From positions 20,048,167 through 20,112,166 of the forward strand of contig NC_065538.1 of assembly GCF_932294415.1 (NCBI RefSeq): a DNA stretch of 64,000 bases, read 5' to 3'. A program made the position numbers and the translations under genes. This document shows positions 36,462 to 48,623 of the stretch, piece by piece; the stretch's first letter is position 1; each line of letters starts with the position of its first letter. This stretch comes from Quercus robur (lineage: Eukaryota; Streptophyta; Magnoliopsida; Fagales; Fagaceae). The notes beneath the pieces are model-generated. The model was given only the letters and a program-made list of their open reading frames with translations. It was not told the origin of the DNA and did no database searches.

Positions 36462-37428
36462 AGATAGACTAAGAATGCATTGACCCTTTGTGATAAATTA
36501 ACCAATTGATTTAACTAAGTTAATTAAGTAATTCAATTAACATGCAAAACACGTGGTAGCATAAACAAATCACCAATTAACTAAATGCAATGGAAATTAA
36601 ATTGACATAATGATTTGTTTACAAATGGGGAAAATCTACATGGTAAAAACTCTACCGGGTGATTTTAAGGTCACTACTCCCAAGAATCCACTATTATCAA
36701 AACAAGCGGTTACAAGTAAAGGAATCACAGTACCTTATACCAACCTATAGTGGAACACTTACCCCAATACCTAATTGGACTTGTTCTGTAGTGACAATCT
36801 TTCATTTTCAATGCACGGCGCCTAGTATGTGACTAACTAACTTAAGAAAGATATTGGCTGTAAAGTTCTTCAGTTCATCACACGATGAAAATCACAGAAC
36901 TCCTTGGTCACTAAATCCTAAAATGTACAAATACAGCAGCTTCTTCAAGAGAAAAATGAACTAGGGCAAATTTTGTCCCCGGTCACAATTTGCATTAACA
37001 CAACTTTACTTCACACTTGCGCAACATTTGACAGTTCTTAAAATAATCATTATATAAATCTAGGGCTGTGAGAAAAGAAAGCTCAAACATATACACACGG
37101 ATTGGATGAAAATCAGCTCTGAAAAATTAAATTTCATAAACCTCAATAAATAGGGTATCTATTAAGTTAGCTGTCGAGTTTTGGGTTTCAGCAGCTTTTT
37201 AAATCTCAATAGATGTTAGATGTCGAGTTTTAAAATCTAGCACTTCTTCACTTGTTTCTCAGACAGATTTGCATGGTTTTAACACTTGAACTTGAAACCT
37301 TATTTTTTGAAGTATTAAACACATTTTAGATCTACTCAATTACAAGTAAAGTGCATTTTGTCAAAAGATTTGCCAATTACATAAAATATTGACATATGTT
37401 CCTAACATGATTCACATATGTCCTAACA
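36462..37428 (-). repeat. Right LTR (5-prime) of element 2
   Basis: In element direction it starts TGTTAGGACATATG. The inner end is diverged: it reads AGATAGACT on the plus strand, where element 3 has the reverse complement of CCCAACA. Confidence 0.85.
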
Positions 37429-39174
37429 GTTTGACATGCACCGTCTTGCTTGTATTCATTTAGATTTAATTAGTTCACACATGCATGGTAATTAAATTTG
37501 GTCGGCCTCATCTTAGATCTACTATCGATATCATATATTTATGCTGTAAAAGGAGAAGGTAATATGTGTAACTGTTACAAATACTTATGTAAGTGTGGTT
37601 ACACGTCTAACGGTTACATAAAAATAAAAATTCCTACAAAGGGACTCAGCATTTCATACGGGGGAAGCCCTCAAGATTCAGCATTTTTGTGGGGGTAGAG
37701 TTCTAAAGAGGGTCTGAGCTTTAAGGTATAATGGGGTTTCCAATGGTTTTGTTTTTGTGGGTTTTTGGTTGTTGCTTCTCTGCTAGTTTGATTGCAAAGG
37801 AGAAAAGGGTTGGTGGACTTGAGCTACACTTCTATGAACATAGGTGTCTTAACGCTGAGATGATTGTCAAAGAGCTGACGAAAACAAGTATGCTGACAGA
37901 TCCTACCACTGCTGCATCCCTTCTAAGAATGGCTTTCCATGACTGTCAAGTTGATGTATCTCTCTCTCCCTTTCTCGCTTATTGGTGGCTTTGTTTCAGA
38001 AATACTAGAATATTATACTATGATATAGATATTGCATGGCAATATGACAAATAATTTTAATATTCATAGCTTGCATTTTTCTTCTTACTTGACCGAAATG
38101 TTTATGCAAGGTTGTGATGCTTCAATTCTTCTCAAGGACTCATCAAGCAGCTTGACAATTGAAGGATCGTCTGAAAAGAATTTCGGATTAAGAAAGTTCG
38201 ATCTCATACAAAACATAAAAAGTTCTCTTGAGGAAGTCTGTCCTCATACTGTTTCTTTGTGCTGATATCATTCAGTTAGCTGCAAGGGAGGCTATTTATC
38301 TGGTAACTTAATTTACTTATTTATTAATTTATTCGTTTTAGATCTTGAACTAATTAAGTTTGATTTCTGAAGGCACCAAATAGTGATGATAATTAATTTA
38401 TCACCAACCAAAAACTTATATTTGTTTTTAATATTTTGAGACGTCTTGATGAACATGCAAGTAATTCCATAAGGTTTAATTGTTGAAATTGAAGTTTATT
38501 CCTTATGCTGATCAAGGAAAAATAATAGAGTTATGCCAAGGTTATTGCAGTCAATGGTCAGTTGTTTGATTGATATATACACTATGTCCACTTTGTATAG
38601 CATAACATGCATCGAATTTCTTGTTATAATTTCTAAATTTTCTGAGTTTTATGGAAAATGTACTAGTTAGTTACCATTAATTATAGATGCCCATCAATGT
38701 AAAAGCAAAAAGAAAAGAAGTTTACAATCTAGCCAAAACCCAAGTCTCATTTGCTAATTATGTACTTAAAATTTGTAATTACAGTCAGTAGGACCATTTA
38801 TACAGGTTTTAACTGGTAGAGGAGATTCTTTTTCTGCAAGCAAGGAGAGAGCTGATCATCTGCTTCCTACTGCTAACATATCAGTCAATGAGTTTGTTAA
38901 TTTTTTCGAACGGCATATCAATATTAGTTTGGAAGAAGCTGTTGCACTTATTGGTATATGCTAATTTTTTCCTTTCTTCAATTTCTTTTTCACCTTTTTA
39001 TATAATCAACATAATTCAAAGAGTCAAAAGAGACTGTCAAGGCATGGGTTCAGCATTATTTAATTGGAACGAGTGATATAGCTAAATAAGAGTACCAGAA
39101 AGAATTTGATGTCGTCCAACAAAGAATAAACATAAAATCATTTTGGTAATTAATCATATAGACATCCATATATT

Positions 39175-40274
39175 TGAGAGTTTAAATAGTGTAGAAAACA
39201 TTTTGAACGTTTAGACCTCCAATTTGCAAATTACTAATTCAAACTTAATGACAAACAATTAATGTGCGGAATATGAACATAAGCTTAAAACAGAATTGAT
39301 AAATAATCTAAACCAAATAAAATCACATCCACAGCAGAAATTAAATGGAAAAGATTAAGGGAAGAGAGATGCAAATACAAGGACAACACACGATGTGTTA
39401 TCGAAGAGGAAACCGAAACCCTTGACGTAAAATCTCTCCATCGCCCTCCAAGCGGTAAACAATCCACTAAAGAATGTAGTTGGGATACATGAACAGCAGA
39501 AGACCCTCCAAGCCTAATCTACCCAATGTACCTAAGCCCTTTAAGCTCCTATTCCAACGAGGTTACACCGAACCTATTTCTTCTTTAACTTACCAGATTC
39601 CGCTACTTGACCATAGTATCAATTAATATGAAATTGGTCTTTTCTTAACTGCTTTCCAAACACCAAATGATCTTCTCACATATATGAGTATGGTGAGAAA
39701 AAGTTTTGGTAATGTACCTCTCAAGGATTTGACAATGAAGAGGAAGAGAGTAGAGGAATTTGAAGAGTCTCTATGTGAAGACTATGGATGAATCAATCTT
39801 ATTTTTCTCTAGGGTTTCTCTCTCAAAATTCTCTCAAAAAGCTCTCTAAATATCGTGGGTATAAGGGTCTATATATAGTAAGGTGAGAAGAAACGTGAAA
39901 AGTCAATTTTTTCCCAAACAGGGTGGTTTAGCGACTTGGCCTCGCGACTGGGTTTAGTCATGAGTTTAAGCCGCAAGTTAACGGTCTGGCCAGCCTGGGA
40001 CATTTCCCTTGTAATGTAACAGCTGGTATGATTCTTCAGCTCCCTTGCATGCTTTACACTTGTGCCAACTTTAGTAGCTTGCCTGTCACGAGTCACCTGC
40101 GAGTCCAGCCACGAGTCTCTGCATCCTTGCACAATCTTGAACATTTCTTCACACTCTCTCACTCACTACCCTTATATGATTCCCACCTAAATGAAGGGTT
40201 ACTAATTGCTAAAATACAAGCAAATTTGACACGAAATTAAGCTAATAAGATGGTTGATAAAATTGAACCTTACA
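39175..40274 (-). repeat. Left LTR (3-prime) of element 1
   Basis: TGAGAGTTTAAATAG to AACCTTACA. It carries a TATA-like CTATATATAGACC (minus strand, about 39875) and GCGACT/AGTCGC words at 39930-40110. Confidence 0.9.
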
Positions 40275-41094
40275 ATCTCCCTCTTTGGCTATTCCGTGAA
40301 AAAACCCTAAAACAAACTCTAGACTTAACATGTGAGCTGGGAACAGGTGAACAAAACTCACTCACACCTAACTCTAGAGTTTGATAAGCTCTTGAATCAT
40401 ATGAACAAGAATCTCCTGAAATATAACAACACAGTATCATTATTGTATGAAGAAAAACTTGTAATTGCATATTAGACACGCATAATGTGATCAAGCAAAA
40501 TGGAATTAGAAATAAACCATGGCTTGACCAAACAGGCAATCACTATAAAATAGTGACCATAATGCTCATTCATACTTGGAATGAACATCCGGATATACAA
40601 GCCAATAAGCTCAATGCAAATCACTTGCATGCTCAACACTCAACCAATGCACAATACATAAAATATATGCATTTAGGAACAAAATACTACAAGAGTACAA
40701 GAGTGAGAATACTTAAAGAAAATGCGTAACATTTAGCTAGGAGTATTAGACAACAAAACAAAAAGGTTGCATAAGCATGGTATAAACCATAAAAGCCTAC
40801 AAACGCATGGAAACAAACCCTAAAAGCTTACAAAAGCAACATGCATACAAAACATAAATGTACTGAATAACAACTTTAAATATTAACAAACCAAAGTATC
40901 CTAAGTGTTTTAAAACAGATCTATGAGTTTTAAACCAAAACAATAACCCAAGTGTTTTAACATATCAAACCCATAAACTATAATAAACATAAAGTATAAC
41001 TAAAGCATAAACTAAAAAATATAGTTTGTGACAAGCTCCCCCTTAAAATGACACTCCCCCTCAAGAGCTCAAGAGTTTTCTCTCAAAAGTTCTC

Positions 41095-42189
41095 CCCCTT
41101 TTTAATCGAAATGGCCAAAGGGTCACTGCTGGGTGCTAAAACTGTCAAACTTGGCTGAAAGTATGTTGAGCTGATCTTGAAGTGCTGCCATCCTATCAGT
41201 ATGCTCATTTTAAACCTCTCTAAGTCCATCAATCCTCTCCAAAATGATCTCGAATGCATTAGGAGGTACCTCTGATGAGGTTGAAGCTTTACTCCTCTTG
41301 CCTCGGCTTCTGACATTGAAGTTTGTTCTATAGTCACTGTCTCAGTCTCTATTTGGTCACCTTCACCTTGATCACCTACCTCTTCATCACCTGGAAGACG
41401 GACTTGAATCCTGATGACGGTTAGCTTGTTGATGGCTGAAGGTGTAGGTATGGGGTTGATATCTTAAGGGATTTCAACACCTTTTACTCTAAAAAGCCTC
41501 ATAAGAAGGCTAGGAAAGATCAGCTTGGGCCTAGAGGTGGTTTTAATCTCATTCATAATAGTGTCAAAGATGTGAGAGCTGATGTCAATGAAAGTTTTCT
41601 CCTTAAGTTCCATGAGGAAGATAGCTCTAGCATTGTTGATTGTAGTCAACTTTCTCACAGGGTATAAATTGAACATCATGATGGTGGTTAGGCACCTCAT
41701 GTTAGCTGGAAATGCTATAGTGTTGAGGCATCTCCTTTCTCTTTGTCCACTAATGCGACTTTGGACAGTTTCTATAGATAGCATCTTGTCCTTGTAGTTG
41801 GTGAAGTCAGAGTCCTCTAATCCTTCAAGCCCTAGCACCTCATCAATGTCATAGGCATCTATGGTGAATTCTTTTCGTCTAACCCAACAGCTCAACTCAT
41901 CCTCTCTTATCACAACATTTGCATAGAATTCTCTGATTAAAGGCTCACAAACAGCAGGTAGGTCACTCAACAATTTATCCCATCCTCTGCCCTCAAAACA
42001 ACCTGGAATGAAGGTATCCTTCAAATCCCCTAAGCCAACAAACCTTTCCTGTAATTATGGTTCACCTCAAGAAAGAATCGCTATATCTCTCAAAGTGTTA
42101 AACAGACCTAAATAGGTTATAGTCCATTTTCAACCTTTTGTCAGCTTTCTTAGCAGGAGTCTTTTTCTTTGTAGGAGAAGGGGCCATCT
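41095..42189 (-). pseudogene. Second ORF of element 1 (putative plant transposon protein family)
   Basis: The start MAPSPTKKKTPAKKADKR (42189) is followed by stops. A long open part (42024-41464) reads GRGWDKLLSD, LIREFYANVVIRED, VRRKEFTIDAYDIDEVLGLE, RRCLNTIAFPANMRC and LTTINNARAIFLM, and ends near FPSLLMRLFRVKGVEIP. The order of REFYAN, a VRxxxF-type block, a conserved hydrophobic core and a GV end follows the domain named putative plant transposon protein. A C-terminal stretch ending near MAALQDQLNILSAKFDSF looks helical. Same orientation as gag. Its function is not known to me. Confidence 0.75.
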
Positions 42190-43134
42190 GTGAACAAGCA
42201 GAAAATGCCACAATAAAGAGCACAATAGATGGACACTCAAAACATTAGTAACATGTTATTGTTAAAAATATTGCACCAAAACACTCAATCAAGACATAGT
42301 TCAGAGTTAGGTGTTGAATGAGAAAGCTTAAAGAGAGAGGTATAGAACAACCTATTAACACAACAACTCAAACAAAAAAACATTCTAGGTTACAATCCCA
42401 AGCACAAAATACAACAACCAATACTCAGTTGTATAGAAGCAATGAATACCATATTTATCCCAGAAATAAATATGTCTATGGGACATATCTAAATGATTAT
42501 GATATGATCAAACCAACACAGAGCAGACAGTATCCTTAAGGCAAAAGCAACATTCATGAGAACAAAAAACTGTAGCAACTAAAAATCAAGACATTATAAC
42601 CCAACAAACAGAACTTAACCAAATTAAATAAAAAATACTCACAAACAGAGTATATCAAAGAAACAATATCATATGACAATGTAACCAATAAACATGGGTA
42701 TGAGAATTACCAATCAACATAGATCAGGTCATAAACTCTAATAGTGAAATGAAACATGAAAGTAACCATATTAAGCATCCTAAAAACAAGATCAACCAAG
42801 CCCAAACATCCAAACTCAATAAACATGAACCCAGCCCATAACCAAAACCACAGACATCATAAAACTCAGTAACAAGACATAAATCTAAGAAAACAAAGCA
42901 CAAAACATGAAATATGTAGTGAGAGAGAGAAAACTCATACCTTTTTCTTGAAGATTTGAGAATGAAATGAAGCAAAATGGAAGTTTGTTTGAGAGTGACA
43001 CGGTGAGCTTGAGAGTGTTTCAAGTAAGGAAGGAGATGAACAGTCAGAAATGTTCGAGGGAAAACTAAAAAGGTTTAAAAACTGACCCATTTTGTGCAAA
43101 ACACATGATTTTCGCAACTGAAACAAGTCTCATT

Positions 43135-43480
43135 CTAGTCGCCAGAGCCAGCCGCCAGAACACTTGGAAGAAAACTTTTGAAAAAATTTTCTAAGTTTTT
43201 TTTGCGATTGGAAGGTCCACTAGCGAGAGAGTTATGAACTGAGCCGTGAAAATCTCTGTGTACCCCTCGCGACTGGACCTTCCACTTGCGAACAAGTCGC
43301 CAACCTGAGCCACGAAAAGCATGAAATTCCAAAATTTTGAAAAATATTCTAAGCCTTTTTCACGACTGAAGCATTTACCTGCCAATGAGTCGCCAGTGAG
43401 TCGCGAAAAATCTCTGTTATGGACTCGCGACTGGGGCATGCAACTGGTTCTACTCGCGACTGAGTTGCCAGAACAGGGCA
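43135..43480 (-). repeat. TCGCGAC / GTCGCGA motif array of element 1
   Basis: At least ten variants of GTCGCGAG, GCGACTGG, AGTCGCCA and TCGCGAAA occur in both orientations. They lie between gag and the second ORF. The same words crowd the LTRs at 39930-40110 and 47345-47540. Confidence 0.8.
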
Positions 43481-44534
43481 ACTCAATTTTTGAATTTTTT
43501 GACAATTTTTGCAAAAACAAAGTACTTTCTAAAAACAACTAAAATACTCAAAAATCTTTTTGTGGTTGATCAGCAAAGACTGAACATGTGAAAACACATT
43601 TAATCAAGTACAATCACATGAATGAATATGACATTCATTGAACATAGACATGTGTGTTGTGTGTGAATATCAAAAATGAGATAGTCCTTAGTCTAATGTG
43701 AAGCTTCAATAATCAATTCAATCAAGGCATACACAACTAGCACCAGATAATGTGACCTATCTCAATTATAGAAATATGCATATATGACCTCCCACATAGG
43801 CTTGAGTACGATATCTTTGAAACTTTTCATTTGGCTCTATTTTTGACATAGCATTTGATCTTTTTGAATCAACAAATCTCATTGTGAGATTAATGCCTGA
43901 AATTTTTGATATTTCACTTTGATGAGTTAGCCTTTGGCTTTTTGGGCATCATACAATTTTTAAAATTTTTTTTCTTTGGTCGCTTTTTCTTTTTCCTAAT
44001 CAAATACTAATATGTGTGACAAGCTTTTTGCAGCTCAATATCTCTTTTCATTTGGAGATTTACATTTGGTGAGCTCTTTTAGCTAAAAAAATAAAATAAA
44101 GAGTGGGAAGATAAATAGACACAAGTTTATACATGCCTCAAGATCAACAAAATCATTCACTAATCATTCATAACAAGGTTGAAGATCTATTTACAATAGT
44201 CACATAGATTTCAAAATTTATCCCACAATGATATGAGTGCATAGAGAACAAGTTATGCTCGTAGATGCACAAATTCATTTGCAGAAAGGTACAAAATAAA
44301 ACATATTTTGAGACAAAACTCAGCAATGTTGATCAATATTTTTGGATTTTCTACTTTTTATGTGGTTTTTGGATTTTTGACACACAAGAAGAAAGAGATT
44401 GATAAAAAACAACAATGTAAAAATATTTTAAATGAATGAAAGCAAAATCAAACAATTTTCAATTCACATAATCAATAAACAAACCAACAGTCACTTAACA
44501 TAGGAAGTATTAATGTATGAATATGTTGTAATGC

Positions 44535-46500
44535 TTATGCATGAGCACCCTTTATCACCCATATGTCACGTGCATTTATGGTGATATCCTTAAAGGATTG
44601 GGTACGAGAGTTAGGACTTTCAAACCTTCTAGTGAAGCTTTCCAAGCAGTTGGTGAATGCACCAATCATCTTCATCATGTCCATCATTCTGGGATCACCA
44701 CATCGATCTCTTGATGGCTCAACAGCCCAAGTCCTCTTGTTATTTCTTGGCCTTTTTGACCTTTGATCACTAGCATTCCTCAAGGCTCTCAACTTATGAC
44801 AATTGGGTCAGGTGTGCCATTGTAGTCTGCAATGATGACACACATGGTTCATTCTAGGACCTCTTTGCGATCATGGAAGAGATTTTGCTCTGGTTTCAAA
44901 CCTGACCACAGATTGATTACGGGGCTTGTTCAACACCAGCTGGTCAGTTACATTCTTCTTCTTCTCAACATTTGCCTTTTCAACAATAATGGCAAATACA
45001 ACCGGCTCTTTGGCCTTCACAAACTTCACTTCTTTAGAGATGTTCACAGCTGAACTACTTTCTCCAGCGCATCCTAATCTGGTTTTGTCGAAGAAGGTCT
45101 TTTAAGAGGAAAGGACATCATCAAGCTTCTTTGTAGAAACTCGCTCTACCTTGGCATTTCCTTAAACCACCTCAAGCTCGAGGAATTTCACCTTGGTATA
45201 AGCTTCAGTTAGCTCGCCATTTAGCGTTTTTATCTCACACTTGGCCTCCTTATATCTCACTAAGAGACTTCTATAGTCCTCTTTTACCTTCTTCATCTTC
45301 TTCACAGCCACCGTGGCCACAAACGCATATTCTCCTGATTTTTCAAGGAGTGAATTGTAATTCTCTTGAAAACCGGCTGTACTCTCATCTTCTTAAGCAT
45401 CCGATTCTTCTACAATTCCTATAGACTCTTCATCACTATGCTCCCCAAGTTCTTGCACAAGTAAACTCAAGTCCTCCGAAGACTCGACAGGAGCAATAGT
45501 CATGAATGCGGAGCAATTTCCTTCTTCATCACAGCTTTCCTTAAAATTAGAATATGATGAATCTGAGTCATTGAGTGTTATGGAATATGCCTTGCCCTTC
45601 ATTCTTAAGAAAGTGGGACATTTCTTTTTGAAGTGACCATGCCCATTACACTCAAAACTAGTAATTCCCTGTGTAGTTTGAGATTCCTTTCCATCTTTCC
45701 GTTTGAATTCCTTTTTATCCTTCTCGGAACCTTGGAATTTTCCTTTATCACCAAACTTTCCATTGTCCTTGAATTTCAAGAACTTCCGGAAGTTTTTCAC
45801 CAGGTAGGCAACATCCTTTTCGACTACATCCTCATTCGATGAGTCTGGAACTTCCACCCTTTCATTTATAGTCTTGAGAGCAAGAGATTTGCTCTTCCTT
45901 TGATTGGGCAATGACAGTTTGTAAGTCTGAAGTGAACCGATCAGCTCTTGGACTTTGATTTCATCTAAGTCTTTACTCTCTTCAATAGCTGTCACTTTGG
46001 CATGGAAGCTTTCTAGTAATGAATGAAGAATTTTCCGTACAACTTTTGAGTCCTCTGTTTTCTCTCCCAGGTTAAACTTGCTGATGACAACTTCATTTAG
46101 CTTACTATAGAAAGAGTCAAAGAACTCATCCTCACTCATCCTAAGCTCCTCAAACCAGGTAGTCAGCATTTGTAACTTTGTGTCCTTAACTTTCTTTGTA
46201 CCCTCATAAGTGGTCTCCAAAATCTACCATGCTTCCTGGGCAACGGTGATATGAGAAATCCAATGGAATTCATTTGGGGGCACACCACAAAAATTGCGTT
46301 AAGTGCTTTACTATTAACATTTGACGCCGCGAGGGCTGCCTTATCCCAAGTAGATTTGGCTGCCTTCGCCTTTCTCTAACCTATTTCAACAGCATCCCAA
46401 ACAGTTTCATCTATAGAACATAAAAATGCTCTCATCTTTACCTTCCAAAAGGCATAGTCGCTACCATCAAAATATGGTGGAGCATTTAAAGATTGAGACT
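44535..46500 (-). pseudogene. Degenerate gag of element 1 (UBN2-type, two zinc knuckles)
   Basis: The best-preserved part is open over 45393-46220: ELRMSEDEFFDSFYSKLNEV, VVRKILHSLLESFHAKVTAI and ELIGSLQTYKLSL, which is UBN2-like. A CCHC knuckle follows in which the first Cys is replaced (SFECNGHGHFKKKCP). An acidic stretch and a coiled-coil region lie downstream. A second knuckle, CHHCRLQWHT-stop-PNC, lies at about 44790-44840. The N-terminal part (46220-46500) has stops and shifts. It cannot make a full Gag. A stop at 45393 follows the acidic region. Confidence 0.8.
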
Positions 46501-46576
46501 GGTCCAGCTTAATATGGGGTCAAGGATCATACTATGGTAATGAAACCAATAAAAGTGTACCCATTCTAATACCAAT

Positions 46577-47703
46577 TGAAAGTTCAAATAGTGTATAAAA
46601 CACTTTGAACGTTTAAACCCCCAATTTACAAATTACCAATTCAAGCTTAATGACAAACAATTAATGTGCGGAATATGAACATAAGCTTATAATAGAATTG
46701 ATAAACAATCCAAACCAAATAAAATCACATCCACAGTAGAAATTAAATGGAAAAGATTAAGGGAAGAAAGATGCAAACACAAAAATAACACACGATGTAT
46801 TATCGAAAAGGAAACCGAAGCCCTCAGTGTAAAACCTCTCTGTCGCCCTTCAAGCAGTAAACAATCCACTAAAGAATGTAGTTGAGATACATAAACAACA
46901 GAAGACCCTCCAAGCCTAATCTATCCAATGTACCTAAGCCCTCTAAGCTCCTACTCTGACAAGGTTACGCCGAACGTATTTCTTTTTTAGCTTACCAGAT
47001 TTCGCTACTTGACCATAGCATTAACCAATATGAAATTGGTCCCTTCTTAACTGCTTCTTAAACACCAAATGGCCTTCTCACAGATATAGGTATAGTGAGA
47101 AAAGGTTTTGATAATGTACCTCTCAAGGATTTGACAATGGAGAGGAAGAGAATAGAGGAATTTGAAGAGTCTCTATGTGAAAATTGTGGATGAATCAATC
47201 TTATTTTTCTCCAGGGTTTCTCTCTCAAAATTCTCTCAGGAATCTCTCTCAAAATTCTCTTAGGAATCTCTCTAAATATCATGGGTATAAGGGTTTATAT
47301 ATAGTAGGGTGAGAAGGAATGCGAAAAGTCAGTTTTTTTCCCAAATAGGGTGGTCTGGCGACTTGGCCTCGTGACTGGGCTGAGTCGCGAGTTCAAGCCG
47401 CGAGTTAACGGCCTGGCTAGCTTGGGATTTTGTCCTATAGTGCAACAGCTGGCATGACTCTTCAGCTCCCCTGCATGCTTCACACGCGTGCCAACTTTGG
47501 CAGCTTGCCAGTCGCGAGTCACCCACAAGTCCTCCAGCTGCGAGTCTCTGCATCCTTGCACTATCTTGAGCATTTCTTCATACTCTTTCACTCACTATCC
47601 TTACATGATTCTTACCTAAATACAAGGTTACTAATTGGTAAAATATAAACAAATTTTGCACGGAATAAAGTCAATAAGATGGTTGATAAAATTCAACCTT
47701 ACA
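46577..47703 (-). repeat. Right LTR (5-prime) of element 1
   Basis: TGAAAGTTCAAATAG to CAACCTTACA. TATA-like CTATATATAAACC on the minus strand at 47295-47307, with the GCGACT/TCGCGAG words beginning about 40 bp upstream of it (47345-47540). It differs noticeably from the left LTR, so the insertion is not recent. Confidence 0.9.
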
Positions 47704-48623
47704 ATATTTGTTTAAAGTCTTTTTTGTATTGAACATTAGAAACGTCATCACGTAATGTATGGCAACAACCTTCATATCATGATACAATGTATACATGTAA
47801 GTTAATTTTAGATATTTTTGGAATATAGTTAATGTGGTACAGTACTTATTAATTATTGGTATGGTGCACTACATTTGTGTACTTTTAGAATATCTAATAA
47901 TTTAGAATAAATGAAGCTTTTCCACTAATTAAGATAACTCTTATAAAGAAAAAATCATCATATACTAATTTATGCCAAGAGCATTTTAATTCAATGTTAT
48001 TGTCTACACAAATTGTAGGGAAAACAAATTGTCAGTTATTTATAGTAGTAGCTGATCCTGTTGGTGCTGGGCTAGACATTATTCCAACATTTTTTTGCTT
48101 TTGCAATATCGAAAAATGTCATGAAGGACACAAAATACCCTCTAGGCTCTAGCTAGTAAAAACCTAAAGCATTCTAAATCAACTATATACAGTCACAAGA
48201 TATTGTATTTGTTATTTGGTCGCAGTAGCTCATACTCTGGGCATAGGCCATTGCCGAAGCTTTCAGGAGCGGCTTAGGCCAGTAGTTGATCCCACATTGT
48301 CACCTATCTTCTCGTTGGGGCTACAAACAATTTGTAGTGATCCTTATTTATCAGATGTAGCATTTGCCCTAAATGATAACTCTGCCTTAATATTTGACAA
48401 TCAGTACTTCATTGACATCCAAAATGGGAGAGGACTGCTCAAGATTGATTCTGAGATTGCTAGCGATCCAAGGACAATGCCACATGTAGTTACGTTTGGG
48501 AATGACATGAAGCGGTTTTTCAATAAGTTCTCATCTGGGTTTCTGAAGCTATCAAGCCACAAGGTTTTTGTTGGAAAAGAGGGAGAGATTAGAAGAAGGG
48601 ACTGTAGGTATAAAAATAACTAG

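Larger units (their letters stand above)
29740..37428 (-). mobile_element. Gag-only Copia-type LTR retrotransposon, element 2
   Basis: LTRs lie at 29740-30756 and 36462-37428, with the duplication GTTTG at 29735-29739 and 37429-37433. It is on the minus strand. Next to the right LTR the reverse complement gives GTGATATCAGAGTAGG, a diverged initiator-Met tRNA primer site. Next to the left LTR it gives AAAAGGGGAGAT, a polypurine tract. Order in element direction: 5-prime LTR, primer site, gag (36389 to about 34690), a CTCGAT-rich motif array (about 33330-33065), second ORF (32518 to about 31470), purine tract, 3-prime LTR. No protease, integrase or reverse transcriptase is present, so it must depend on another element for mobility. 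Confidence 0.9.
39175..47703 (-). mobile_element. Gag-only Copia-type LTR retrotransposon, element 1, inside a peroxidase intron
   Basis: LTRs lie at 39175-40274 (1100 bp) and 46577-47703 (1127 bp), with the TSD ATATT at 39170-39174 and 47704-47708. It is on the minus strand. Beside the right LTR the reverse complement reads TTGGTATTAGAATGGG (Met-tRNA primer site). Beside the left LTR it reads AAAGAGGGAGAT (polypurine tract). Order in element direction: LTR, gag (about 46500-44535), a TCGCGAC-motif array (43480-43135), second ORF (42189 to about 41095), LTR. No polymerase genes are present. It accounts for nearly all of the peroxidase's 9.3-kb third intron and is antisense to it. Confidence 0.93.
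37731..48623 (+). pseudogene. Class III peroxidase gene, broken, with an 8.5-kb element in intron 3
   Basis: Four exons match the classic class III peroxidase layout: 37731-37955, 38111-38302, 38785-38953 and 48226-48623. Exon 1 encodes a hydrophobic signal peptide and LLRMAFHDCQVD (distal Arg and His present). Exon 2 gives GCDASILLKDS and EEVCPHTVS. Exon 3 gives GPFIQVLTGRGDSF. Exon 4 gives VAHTLGIGHCRSF (proximal His kept; Val replaces the usual Gly), FDNQYF and GEIRRRDC. These secreted haem enzymes normally oxidise phenolics in the cell wall. Two lesions break the frame. One G is missing at the exon 1/intron 1 junction (the family expects phase 1; GAT|GTATCT leaves phase 0). One extra T lies in exon 2 between VS and CAD (about 38262). 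Sequencing error cannot be excluded for either. Confidence 0.82.

Noticed and set aside
40275..44534. Reverse transcriptase, integrase or RNase H in elements 1 and 2
   Set aside because: No catalytic motif blocks could be found in any frame; only the second ORF is recognisable.
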